From positions 1-12,866 of the forward strand of contig DAOVRJ010000043.1 of assembly GCA_030628225.1 (NCBI GenBank): a stretch of DNA of 12,866 bases. The letters run 5' to 3'. The notes under the pieces were generated by a model, which saw nothing but the letters and a program-made list of their open reading frames with translations, did not search any database and had not been told where the DNA came from. Numbering within the stretch: the first letter of the stretch is position 1; every line of letters starts with the position of its first letter. This DNA comes from Candidatus Zixiibacteriota bacterium. Lineage in GTDB: Bacteria; SM23-81. A program made the translations under genes and the position numbers. Shown piece after piece: positions 1-6,835 of this stretch.

Positions 1-50
1 AAACCATAACCTTTGTTTTCATTGAACCACTTCACTTTTCCTCTGGCCAT
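1..50 (-). CDS. Cold-shock protein (CspA family), 5' fragment
   Basis: Only the first 16 complete codons are present; the gene runs off the left edge. They read MARGKVKWFNENKGYGF (last residue from a partial codon), the classic opening of a CspA-family single OB-fold protein, ending at the start of the RNP-1 motif (KGYGF). Family members are about 65-70 residues long and bind single-stranded RNA or DNA, acting as RNA chaperones or antitermination factors. A purine-rich ribosome binding site (GAAGGAGGG, 62-70) lies about 11 bases before the ATG. The gene has its own well-formed promoter and a leader hairpin, so it is probably not part of the pilus operon. Family assignment is firm despite the truncation. 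Whether it is cold-induced or constitutive cannot be judged. Confidence 0.93.
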   Translation of the reverse strand, partial: MARGKVKWFNENKGYG

Positions 51-81
51 GCCTTTTACTACCCTCCTTCATCGAAACGAC

Positions 82-99
82 GAGAGCACTATTGCTCTC
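82..99 (-). promoter_or_regulatory. Hairpin at the 5' end of the cold-shock mRNA leader
   Basis: A perfect 7-bp inverted repeat (gagagca / tgctctc) with a 4-base loop lies at 82-99, at or within a base or two of the predicted transcription start. As RNA it would be a 5'-terminal stem-loop, a kind of structure known to protect mRNA from 5'-end decay. As DNA it could be an operator overlapping +1. The sequence does not decide between these. Confidence 0.5.
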
Positions 100-105
100 A
101 TCTCA

Positions 106-134
106 AATATACTATTCAGCCGATCTTTTGTCAA
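106..134 (-). promoter_or_regulatory. Sigma-70-type promoter of the cold-shock gene
   Basis: On the minus strand a perfect -35 box TTGACA (129-134) is followed after exactly 17 bases by TATATT (106-111), which matches the -10 consensus at 5 of 6 positions. The predicted start is near position 99, giving a leader of about 49 bases before the csp ATG. This is the best sigma-70-like promoter in the window. Confidence 0.8.
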
Positions 135-144
135 GATTTTATTA

Positions 145-173
145 AAAAATGTTGCTTTCATCAATGTAGCACG
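145..173 (-). terminator. Possible weak terminator after the PorV-like gene
   Basis: Downstream of the PorV-like stop codon, minus-strand RNA can form a short stem (GUGCU with AGCAAC, one bulged A, loop of about 11 bases) followed by ATTTTTTAAT. It sits between the end of the pilus operon and the csp promoter, where a terminator would be expected. The stem is only about 5 bp, so the call is tentative. Confidence 0.25.
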
Positions 174-187
174 AGAAGTCCGCCAGA

Positions 188-1153
188 TTAAAATTCCACA
201 TGGGCGGAGAGACGGTGGCTGTTATCCAGCTCGTCGTGGCCCAAAAAAGCGTAATCCACACCCCCTATACCCAGGCAAATGCTGGCCCCCGCGGAGAACT
301 GCTCCGGCTGAATCCCCATTCGCAGGGCAACTCGCTGCCGGTACCAGTATTCCAAACCGGCCCGGGGGTCGAAACTCACGCTGCCCACCGAGGCCCAAGC
401 GGCGTAGTCCCGGCCCTCGAACATTGTGTCCACGTCCAGGGCCAGGTTTATTTCTCCCCGAATAGACCGCAGAGCCAATCGATATACCGTGCCTAATTTC
501 AGCATAGGAAGGATATATTCCCTGTATCCCGAGTTCCAGGCCAATGGCGTTGTGGTCACATCGGCCAGCTTGGCCCCCAGCACCCAGCTGGGTTTTATGC
601 GCCACAGGGCTCCGGCATCCACCCCTAAACCCAGGGCATGATCATCCCCTACGGCCTTTCTGATGAACTTGCCGCTGCCGCCAAAACTCCAATTTCTCCC
701 TCGTTTGCAGGCGTAGGAGAAAAACAGGGCATATTCAGCGTCGCTGACCTCTTTCAAAACCCGGGGTCGTTGCGTCTGAGGATCCCACTCAGTGTATGGG
801 ATATCATCCACCCCCAGACGCATCAGGCCAATCCCCACAGCGCGGTGGGCGGTCCCCAGGGGCAGAGCAAAACCCAAATAATCCTGGCGCACCAGCCCCC
901 CAAAGCTCTCGGCATGCATGAACAGAATCTGGCGCCGGGCCGTATTGGCCAGACCGGCCGGATTCCAGTAGATGGCACTGGCACCATCGCTTATGGCCAC
1001 ATATGCCCCACCCATACCCATGGGGCGGGCTCCAACACCCAGGCTGAGGAACTCTCCGGCGTATTTAGAGACTGCCCACGAGTTACTCCCGGCCACCAGC
1101 AACAGGCCCACAAACAAAAAAAGGCCCCGGCATATTTTTCTCAATGACTGCAC
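188..1153 (-). CDS. PorV/UPF0164-type outer-membrane beta-barrel protein
   Basis: A 321-residue protein if started at the GTG at 1153, which gives a clean signal peptide (MQSLRKICRG followed by a Leu/Val-rich core and a cut near SWA, residue 27). Directly after it comes the hallmark of the PorV/PorQ/UPF0164 group: GEFLSLGVGARPMGMGGAY, then SDGASAIYWNPAGLA. The rest alternates short amphipathic strands as in FadL-like 14-stranded barrels, and the chain ends in phenylalanine (HVEF), a typical outer-membrane assembly signal. In Bacteroidetes PorV serves type IX secretion, but relatives are widespread in phyla without that system and mostly have no known role. The gene starts 49 bases after pilQ with no terminator between, so it is probably the last gene of the pilus operon. 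No ATG or clear ribosome binding site precedes the signal peptide. A TTG at 1234 would overlap pilQ and spoil the signal peptide. Family firm, start uncertain, function unknown. Confidence 0.8.
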   Translation of the reverse strand: MQSLRKICRGLFLFVGLLLVAGSNSWAVSKYAGEFLSLGVGARPMGMGGAYVAISDGASAIYWNPAGLANTARRQILFMHAESFGGLVRQDYLGFALPLGTAHRAVGIGLMRLGVDDIPYTEWDPQTQRPRVLKEVSDAEYALFFSYACKRGRNWSFGGSGKFIRKAVGDDHALGLGVDAGALWRIKPSWVLGAKLADVTTTPLAWNSGYREYILPMLKLGTVYRLALRSIRGEINLALDVDTMFEGRDYAAWASVGSVSFDPRAGLEYWYRQRVALRMGIQPEQFSAGASICLGIGGVDYAFLGHDELDNSHRLSAHVEF

Positions 1154-1202
1154 AATGCTAAAATACCGGTGCCTGTGATCACAAGTCAAGCTTTTTTTAG
1201 GG

Positions 1203-2444
1203 TCAATCTTCGAGAACTTTTGGAGTAATCTCAATAATGAGGTCGGTCTTCTTTTTGTTCTTCACGGTATGCTGAAATAGTTTGCCTAATAATGGCAGAT
1301 CCCCCAGCAGAGGTACTTTGCTGATCTGCGTGGTCTCTTCCTCGCTCAGCAGACCGGCGATTATGATGGTCTCCCCATCTTTTACCCTCACCGTGGTTGT
1401 GGCCGTGCGCGTCTTCACCCAGGGGATCTCATTATTGGGGCCTACCCATCCGACGATGGTACTGACCTCAGGCTCCACTCTGGTGGTAATATAACCGTCG
1501 TCGTTCACATGAGGGGTGATCCTGAGCTTGATCCCCACCTCCTCCCTTTCCACCTGGAGCTCCTCAGTTAAACCCCCGTAACCGGTGATCACGTAAGGGA
1601 CGATGTCTCCAATGTGAATGGTGGCCTCTCTGTTATTCAGGGTGGCCAGTTTGGTATCGGCCAGGATTTCTGCACTCCCTTCGTTGATCAGCAAATCCAG
1701 GGTGATTTGGAAAACCTCAAGTTGACGGCTCAAGGTAGATTTGGTAATATCCCTTATCTCAAAGGGCATGTTTTCAGGAAGAGCGTTGGGAGCAGAAGGC
1801 TCCGGGATGCCCTCGGTTACGACGGTCGTGATGGAATTGAGTTTATCCCAGTCGATGCCCATCCTGGCAAGGGCATCCACTTGAACTTCAATCAATTTGG
1901 CCCGCAGCATCACCTGCACTGGGGGTTTATCGATCTCCTTGATGATCTTCGAGATCTCTCTTCTCGCTTTAGGATTGGCCCTGATCACCAGTTGATTCCC
2001 TCCTATATCCACCTGGATATGCGGGGATAAATCCTGCAACATCTCCTGGACCTCAACGGCGTCGGCATAATCTAACTTGATCACATACGGAGATAGGCTG
2101 GCATCTTCTCCCAAGACCTCGCCAGTCTCAACCAAAATTGAGCTGCCCACTCTAGCGTACCCCAGACCGGCGGCCTTGACCACAAGAGCGATGGCCTCCT
2201 CCACGGGAACATTTTTAATCCGAATGGAGATCCTTCTTTCCTCCACGCTGTGGCCGGTGATTATATTCAACCCGCTCTTTTCAGTCAGGGTCTGCAACAC
2301 AGAGGTGAGAGAAGCGTCATGAGCCTCCAGGGTCACCAGATTATCAATCCCTCCTCCTGCTGTAGCTACCGACGTGACCATTAAAATGGCCGTGAACAGA
2401 CCGAGGACCAGCTTTGTGAAAAACCTAATATGTCTCGTGATCAT
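1203..2444 (-). CDS. pilQ: Type IV pilus secretin PilQ, compact form
   Basis: Outer-membrane channel through which the pilus leaves the cell. From the ATG at 2444 it has 413 residues: a Sec signal peptide (about 1-29, Lys/Arg head then a hydrophobic core ending near VATA), an STN domain (about 35-105), an N1/KH-like secretin domain (about 120-175, ending EIDKPPVQVMLRAKLIEV) and the secretin core (about 180-410) with the signature VPLLGDLPLLGKLF at 377-390. Proteobacterial PilQ is usually around 700 residues with peptidoglycan-binding AMIN domains before STN. None is present here, and there is no lipobox. This start gives a proper signal peptide behind AAAGGGG; an upstream start at 2516 would add 24 residues and overlap pilP. 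The position right after pilP supports PilQ over a type II secretion GspD. Some other protein would have to anchor it to peptidoglycan. Confidence 0.92.
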   Translation of the reverse strand: MITRHIRFFTKLVLGLFTAILMVTSVATAGGGIDNLVTLEAHDASLTSVLQTLTEKSGLNIITGHSVEERRISIRIKNVPVEEAIALVVKAAGLGYARVGSSILVETGEVLGEDASLSPYVIKLDYADAVEVQEMLQDLSPHIQVDIGGNQLVIRANPKARREISKIIKEIDKPPVQVMLRAKLIEVQVDALARMGIDWDKLNSITTVVTEGIPEPSAPNALPENMPFEIRDITKSTLSRQLEVFQITLDLLINEGSAEILADTKLATLNNREATIHIGDIVPYVITGYGGLTEELQVEREEVGIKLRITPHVNDDGYITTRVEPEVSTIVGWVGPNNEIPWVKTRTATTTVRVKDGETIIIAGLLSEEETTQISKVPLLGDLPLLGKLFQHTVKNKKKTDLIIEITPKVLED

Positions 2445-2482
2445 CTCGATGACCCCTTTAAAAGAATTCCTGATAAAATCTC

Positions 2483-2971
2483 TTACCGTAAGGTTACCAC
2501 TTCCCCATTGACCCACAGATGAACGCCCCGTTCATCAATCAGTACCACCTTACTCCCCTCGATTACATCTCCCTCTTTGACTACATATGATTTCTGGCCA
2601 ATCTCCACAATGGCTGTCGGTTCCTCATCCAGGACCAATCCAGTCAGTCTCGGTTTCTGCTTTGCAGAAGATTTGGGCGACAATTGCTTTACCTGCCGCT
2701 GAGATTTCTGTTTGGGCTGAACTGACGGTTTGCTCGGCAACAACGGATTTCTTAATCCAACGCCTTCATATGCAGAATCAGCCATATGCGTAAAAATCTC
2801 CTCCAAATCAAGGAGAATGGATTCCCGGTACAGCTTCCTTTCATTCGTCTCTAAATAGACCTTCCCCCTACCCACATCTCCCGTCGTGGTCAAAGTCCTC
2901 GCTCCACTGTATAGCATGATGACCAACAGCCCGAAGATGGCCACCGCTCTCTTGTTGACCTTCATTCCCAT
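2483..2971 (-). CDS. pilP: PilP-like pilus assembly protein, membrane-anchored
   Basis: A 162-residue protein in the pilP position. It has an N-terminal membrane anchor (about 8-22), a charged helical stretch (about 38-70), a Pro/Lys/Gln-rich linker (about 77-106) and a small beta domain at 107-162 (starting PRLTGLVL, ending GEVVTLR) of the PilP/GspC homology-region type. In characterised systems PilP joins the PilN-PilO dimer to the N domains of PilQ. Unlike canonical PilP lipoproteins it contains no cysteine at all, so it cannot be lipidated. The layout is closer to GspC of type II secretion. It overlaps the end of pilO by 10 bases, and the ATG at 2971 has AAGGA about 9 bases upstream; an ATG two codons later is also possible. 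Family call rests on the C-terminal domain plus gene order. Confidence 0.8.
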   Translation of the reverse strand: MGMKVNKRAVAIFGLLVIMLYSGARTLTTTGDVGRGKVYLETNERKLYRESILLDLEEIFTHMADSAYEGVGLRNPLLPSKPSVQPKQKSQRQVKQLSPKSSAKQKPRLTGLVLDEEPTAIVEIGQKSYVVKEGDVIEGSKVVLIDERGVHLWVNGEVVTLR

Positions 2972-3489
2972 ATATCCGGATCCTTCTTAATAAAATAAAT
3001 ATCCACTGCAAGCGTGGCCAGCGTCTCCTCCTGGACCGTGAAGATCTGAAATTTCTTGATGTGGATGAGATCTCGTGACCTTTCTATGGCTTCCAAGAGC
3101 AGTCTTAACTGATGATACTCACAGCGAAGCTCCATCTTAAAAGGGTAAACCACGCAGAGATCTTCCCCCCAACCCGACCCCGGCTCAATCGACAACAACT
3201 CTATGCCCATTTCGTTCGATAGAGCCATCAGCTCTCCAAGAGACTGGGAAACCCAATTCTCTACAGCGGAGCCGGCGCTATTATCGATTGAGTTCTCCTC
3301 AATCAAATCCTTGATCTTCTGGAGCCGGTCGGCTGGAATCTGGCTCCCCAGGATCTGATCTTGAGACTCAGCAATAGCCTGATCCAATCGATCCAGTTTC
3401 CTGGACCAGGGCCGGTAGAAAGCCCAGTCTTCCGCGGCAAAAATGAGGAAAAGAAAAGCTATTACTATCCAGAAAAGTCGTTTTCCCAT
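2962..3489 (-). CDS. pilO: PilO-like pilus alignment protein
   Basis: About 175 residues from the ATG at 3489. A single membrane segment near the N-terminus (about 4-19) is followed by a coiled-coil stretch (about 25-60, rich in Leu, Gln, Lys, Glu) and a ferredoxin-like periplasmic domain (about 85-170, including YPFKMELRCEYHQL and ending VDIYFIKKDPDIWE), the standard PilO layout. PilO pairs with PilN and, with PilP, bridges the inner-membrane motor to the secretin. I prefer 3489 because AAAAGGA precedes it by about 12 bases and the anchor then sits at the extreme N-terminus. An ATG at 3522, overlapping pilN by 16 bases, adds 11 residues but has no visible ribosome binding site. Primary sequence is poorly conserved in this family, so order and topology carry the call. 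Confidence 0.82.
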   Translation of the reverse strand: MGKRLFWIVIAFLFLIFAAEDWAFYRPWSRKLDRLDQAIAESQDQILGSQIPADRLQKIKDLIEENSIDNSAGSAVENWVSQSLGELMALSNEMGIELLSIEPGSGWGEDLCVVYPFKMELRCEYHQLRLLLEAIERSRDLIHIKKFQIFTVQEETLATLAVDIYFIKKDPDIWE

Positions 3490-3506
3490 GAGTCTATCTG
3501 ATCCTT

Positions 3507-4088
3507 TTAGTGAATGGAACATATGAACTTAAAATTCAGCTCATCATTCCCCGAAGATCTCGACCGCTTCGAGGAGAGGAGTTCGATGCTTTCAAAATCC
3601 TCGGAGAAACTTTCATCATCTCTGAGAACATTCAAAAATGCTAAAATCCCACCCAGTTCATCCTGCTCTTCCCTGAAGTACATCGACCCGCCCACCTGGA
3701 GCACCTCTTTCTGAATTCCCTCTATGGATATATCCACCAGGGATATTTCGGTCAACCACATCTGTGGCGGCAGCAGGGAACTCATGGCTCTCAGCTTCGC
3801 ACCCCACCTTGGCCCACCACCTTTAAGGCGTGACACCAGGGCCACTTTCTCTGCGCAGATGTTGGCCATCTCCGGTTCGTAGCCGGCCAGCATCTCCCCG
3901 ATCTCTTTCAGCCCCTCTTCTTTGGCGCTCACATTCTGTTGTAGAAGAAACAGATGAAGGGTGAAGATTCCGGTGAGTGTGGCGAGAACTGCCACGCATA
4001 TTATCTGGACAAAGAGGGTCTGCATTCGCTTTTTATGAGCCCTGTGTCTTTGCTCCAGAATCTGGCGATGAACGTTGATCTCAAACAC
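3507..4088 (-). CDS. pilN: PilN-like pilus assembly protein
   Basis: A 193-residue bitopic protein: a short cytoplasmic tail, one membrane helix (about 24-49), a coiled-coil stretch (about 52-90) and a periplasmic alpha/beta domain with MWLTEISLVDISIEG (about 108-123) and a following AFLNVLRDD helix. This is typical of PilN, whose tail docks into a groove of PilM and whose periplasmic part dimerises with PilO. The usual PilM-binding tail motif INLLP is only partly kept (INVHRQILEQRH, residues 4-15). Translation starts at a GTG that overlaps the pilM stop by 8 bases, with GGGGAGA in front, implying translational coupling. Product call relies on topology, the periplasmic domain and the position between pilM and pilO. 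Confidence 0.85.
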   Translation of the reverse strand: MFEINVHRQILEQRHRAHKKRMQTLFVQIICVAVLATLTGIFTLHLFLLQQNVSAKEEGLKEIGEMLAGYEPEMANICAEKVALVSRLKGGGPRWGAKLRAMSSLLPPQMWLTEISLVDISIEGIQKEVLQVGGSMYFREEQDELGGILAFLNVLRDDESFSEDFESIELLSSKRSRSSGNDELNFKFICSIH

Positions 4089-5118
4089 TTATTCTCCCCA
4101 CTTTCCTAAGGGCCAGACCAACTGCCAGCGTTAACTGCGGGGCCACGGTTGAAAGCGCCTCTTGATTTCCATTAACCTGAATTCCCTTCAGGGGGTTGAG
4201 TTCCTCCACAGACACTTCTAATTTAGAATGAAGATGCCCCACGAGATTCACCAGACGGGAGCCACCCCCTGCCAGATACAGCTTGTGGAATCCTCCCTCA
4301 CCCACTCGATTCTCGTAATATGTGAGCGAACGGCGAATTCCGAAGACCAGCTGATTCAGAGGATCCTTGAGGATATCCGAAAGCTGGCTGGGATCGCCTT
4401 CCCGCTTGATCCTCTCCGCCTCGTCATAGGTAACATCCAATTGTTTCTGAATTTCAGCGGTCATCTGATGGCCGGAGGTGGAAATTTCTCGCGTAAAAAA
4501 TGGCCCGCCCGGACAGAATATATTCAAAACGGTGTTCCTGGCTCCCAGGTCCAGCACCACCACAACCCTGTTCTTCATCAAATCCTGTGAAGCCTGCAGA
4601 GCATTCATCACCGCCAGCGGGCTCAGGTCGATAACCGGCGGATCGATCCCAATTTTGCCAAGCAGCTCAAGATGCTCCGCCAAATGGGCCCTGGTCACAG
4701 CCGCCAGCAGAACGGTCATGCTCCCGGACGCCTTGTCCCTGCTGAGCACCTGGTAGTCCAAAATCGCCTCCTCGAGCCCAAAAGGAAGGTGCTTGTTGAC
4801 CTCCCACTTGATGGAGGATGCCAGCTCTTCATCCGTCAGCAGAGGAAATTCCACCTGCTTGATGGCCGTCCCGGAACCACTCACCGAGGTGACCACCTCA
4901 TTCTCCCGGCCAGGTTTAAGACCGGCCTGGTGGAAAACTTCCTTGGTGGCCTCGATAATCCTCTCCTGATCGACCCCGTCGGGAACAAAGTACTCCTTCT
5001 CCTCACTGGAGAGAAGCTGGTAACCCTTTTCGCCATGTGATAAGTGCACCAGTTTCACACTGTATGATCCGATATCCAATCCCACAACGGACTTGGTTCG
5101 GTGCGTGAGCATTTTCAT
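4081..5118 (-). CDS. pilM: Type IV pilus assembly actin-like protein PilM
   Basis: A 345-residue cytoplasmic actin/FtsA-fold ATPase-like protein that rings the base of the pilus machine and binds PilN. The three nucleotide-binding segments are visible: phosphate 1 (GLDIGSYSVKLVHL, from about residue 13), phosphate 2 (LDLGARNTVLNIF, about 189-201) and the adenosine motif (LAGGGSRL, about 282-289). The SIKWEVNKHLPF segment (about 102-113) is also typical of PilM. The ATG at 5118 overlaps the stop of the PilX-like gene by ATGA and has GGAGG seven bases upstream, so the two are translationally coupled. A longer reading to 5250 would lie inside the upstream gene in another frame. A second ATG two codons later is possible. 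Assignment is firm. Confidence 0.95.
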   Translation of the reverse strand: MKMLTHRTKSVVGLDIGSYSVKLVHLSHGEKGYQLLSSEEKEYFVPDGVDQERIIEATKEVFHQAGLKPGRENEVVTSVSGSGTAIKQVEFPLLTDEELASSIKWEVNKHLPFGLEEAILDYQVLSRDKASGSMTVLLAAVTRAHLAEHLELLGKIGIDPPVIDLSPLAVMNALQASQDLMKNRVVVVLDLGARNTVLNIFCPGGPFFTREISTSGHQMTAEIQKQLDVTYDEAERIKREGDPSQLSDILKDPLNQLVFGIRRSLTYYENRVGEGGFHKLYLAGGGSRLVNLVGHLHSKLEVSVEELNPLKGIQVNGNQEALSTVAPQLTLAVGLALRKVGRISV

Positions 5119-6311
5119 CCCTCTCCCTCCGGAGCTAACTCTGCCCAGTTCTTTTGCTTCAGAGATAGGGGAATGCTCCCGGGGTCTGTCTGGAAAACTC
5201 CTATACCACCATTCATGAGCAGAGTCTCGATGCTTTGGTTGATCTCCCAACCCTGCTTAAGTGGCCATGCCTCAAAGGGATCATAGCCCCGCATGTCCAC
5301 ATTATTGGCCAGGACAAATCCGTTGAGCTGCCCCCCTCCACCTGTCCAACTGGTATAACCCTTGGTCCTAAACTCATTACCGGCAAAGATGACGGCATTG
5401 AGCTCATTGGTAAATCCGGCTCCTTTCATGGTCACATTATTCCGAGCGATAAGCACCAGCCGGTCGTCTCCATCGTTTTGTCCCGAGTTCACCGTGATGT
5501 TCCCGGTGGCGATGATGGTCACGTCCACCGATTTGTTCCACCACCTATCCACGTTCTGGTTAATAACCACATCTCCATTCACAAAGATAATCTGGTCATC
5601 TCCGACGGTATGCCAATTCATACCCTGTTTTCCAAAAAACTTGTCCGTGGTATACACTGTATCGGCCATGCTCTGAAAATGGTTCCGGAACGAGGGAAGC
5701 GTCTTGAAATAATCTGGCAAGGAAACATCGGACTGGCTGGCCTCATCGTACTTGTGTGGGTCTTCTCCGTTGACATGATGGCCGTATTTAAGCCCCCCCT
5801 CGATGTACACGTCGTTAAACCGGTCAAAGAAATCTCTCCAGCTCCCGTCGTTGGCGCTTCCGTGAAAGGTAGCGTGGTGAGCCGCACCCACAGCGTAATC
5901 GAGCCCCGGGGTGAACACAACCTGAAGCTCGCGCTCCCGCCCCTGCTCAATGCCCCGCGAGGTCACCCTCACATCGTGAGCAAAATCTATCAGATCATCA
6001 CCCTGACGAACGACCTGGCCGTTGGCGTCGATCTCCACCGCCTCGACATTCATGCTCACGCTATCGGCCATGGCCTTGGACTTGGACCAGGTGTTGTCCA
6101 ATACCCAACGGGCCCTCTCCACCCCAGACTCGGCATAACAGAATGCCTGGGCTGCCTCTCTGCGCCGCTCAAAAAGGCCCGCCTCATAGCCGCCCAGGGA
6201 GAAAAATGCCAGCCCGGAGATGATGAAAGCGGCTGAGAAAATAACGACGGCCACCAGGGCTGATCCGTTCTGTCCCTTTATGTTCGATTTTAAATGTGTC
6301 AGAAAACCCAT
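5115..6311 (-). CDS. PilX-like minor pilin with beta-helix passenger domain
   Basis: A 398-residue protein with an N-terminal segment resembling PilX N-terminal domains: GQNG/SALVAVVIFSAAF at about 13-28, continuing hydrophobic to residue 40, then the conserved helix with EAAQAFCYAESGVERARW (about 52-69). The usual Glu at mature position 5 is Ala, as in many PilX-type proteins. The C-terminal half has at least five successive beta-strand rungs with a related pattern at about 239-252, 263-275, 284-297, 304-318 and 329-342, for example DVTIIATGNITVN, LVLIARNNVTMKG and LNGFVLANNVDMRG. This resembles the parallel beta-helix passengers seen in large PilX-like proteins. It is far longer than classical PilX (about 170-200 residues). 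GGGGGAGA lies about 10 bases before the ATG. It probably sits at the pilus tip or primes assembly; this role is inferred. Start and stop link it tightly to its neighbours. Confidence 0.75.
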   Translation of the reverse strand: MGFLTHLKSNIKGQNGSALVAVVIFSAAFIISGLAFFSLGGYEAGLFERRREAAQAFCYAESGVERARWVLDNTWSKSKAMADSVSMNVEAVEIDANGQVVRQGDDLIDFAHDVRVTSRGIEQGRERELQVVFTPGLDYAVGAAHHATFHGSANDGSWRDFFDRFNDVYIEGGLKYGHHVNGEDPHKYDEASQSDVSLPDYFKTLPSFRNHFQSMADTVYTTDKFFGKQGMNWHTVGDDQIIFVNGDVVINQNVDRWWNKSVDVTIIATGNITVNSGQNDGDDRLVLIARNNVTMKGAGFTNELNAVIFAGNEFRTKGYTSWTGGGGQLNGFVLANNVDMRGYDPFEAWPLKQGWEINQSIETLLMNGGIGVFQTDPGSIPLSLKQKNWAELAPEGEG

Positions 6312-6335
6312 GATGGGTGCATCTCCCCCTGCCGC

Positions 6336-6788
6336 TTAATTTCTCAGGGAGGCGGCTGTGGAAAAGTACGCTTTTTCTTGTTGATCGGAATCGGTCAACA
6401 CCAGGGTGACAAACACCGTTCTGTTTGAAAGGGTAAACTGAAGGCTGTCTACCAGGCTGGAGATCACCTTTGCTCCAGAGTTGTCTCTGAGGGTATTATC
6501 GCCGGCCTGCCTATAGTACCCACCGATGGTGGCGCCGGAAGCATCCTTTATCACCAACTGCGTTGATGGATTTATCTGCACGCTGCTGCCCATGCGCACA
6601 GATGTGGCCATTTCCAAAAGGGCATAAGAACCATCCCTTTGAAGATTAAGCAAAGAGCCACCGCGATCCCACGAGTCGTCAACGAGCATATAAAAACTGG
6701 CCAGGGCGAAGAAAAGGACCGCCATCAGGGAGGTGGCCACCATTAATTCTATGAGGGTAAAACCCCTCGATCGTTTAGATGATTTCAT
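6336..6788 (-). CDS. PilW-like minor pilin (prepilin)
   Basis: About 150 residues with a textbook class III signal: basic leader MKSSKRSRG, cleavage before F, then FTLIELMVATSLMAVLFF with Glu at mature position 5. The rest is a small pilin-like globular domain (DDSWDRGGSLLNLQRDGSYALLEM, written here in part only as a landmark: SWDRGGSLLNLQRDG) resembling PilW/GspJ-type minor pilins. Such proteins are cut and N-methylated by the PilD peptidase and help to prime pilus assembly. I place the start at the ATG at 6788. A TTG at 6803, five codons upstream, has the better ribosome binding site (GAAGGA) and is a real alternative. It lies between the PilV-like and PilX-like genes and is shorter than proteobacterial PilW. 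Minor pilin is firm; the PilW label is approximate. Confidence 0.82.
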   Translation of the reverse strand: MKSSKRSRGFTLIELMVATSLMAVLFFALASFYMLVDDSWDRGGSLLNLQRDGSYALLEMATSVRMGSSVQINPSTQLVIKDASGATIGGYYRQAGDNTLRDNSGAKVISSLVDSLQFTLSNRTVFVTLVLTDSDQQEKAYFSTAASLRN

Positions 6789-6835
6789 ATCGATCTCTGG
6801 CAAAGCTTCCTTCTTCCCTTAAGGGCTTTCTGGCT

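Noticed and set aside
13-641. Plus- and minus-strand open frames overlapping the PorV-like gene and the csp start
   Set aside because: They are Pro/Arg/Gly-rich readings of other frames of a GC-rich coding region, and one crosses the csp gene and its promoter.
1160-1189. Possible sigma-70 promoter before the PorV-like gene (TTGACT-N18-TATTTT) containing the 10-base palindrome TGTGATCACA
   Set aside because: The -10 box matches at only 4 of 6 positions and the start would fall on the presumed GTG start codon, leaving no leader. The palindrome lacks the 6-base spacer of a CRP site.
5235-6236. Long open frame of 333 codons on the plus strand, opposite the PilX-like gene
   Set aside because: It lies wholly antisense to a gene with clear signal sequence, operon position and beta-strand repeats. 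Its translation shows no recognisable domain and it has no fitting ribosome binding site.
6816-6825. Perfect 10-base palindrome cccttaaggg between the PilV-like and PilW-like genes
   Set aside because: Too short, with no T-run and no pairing beyond 10 bases; it is near the level expected by chance.
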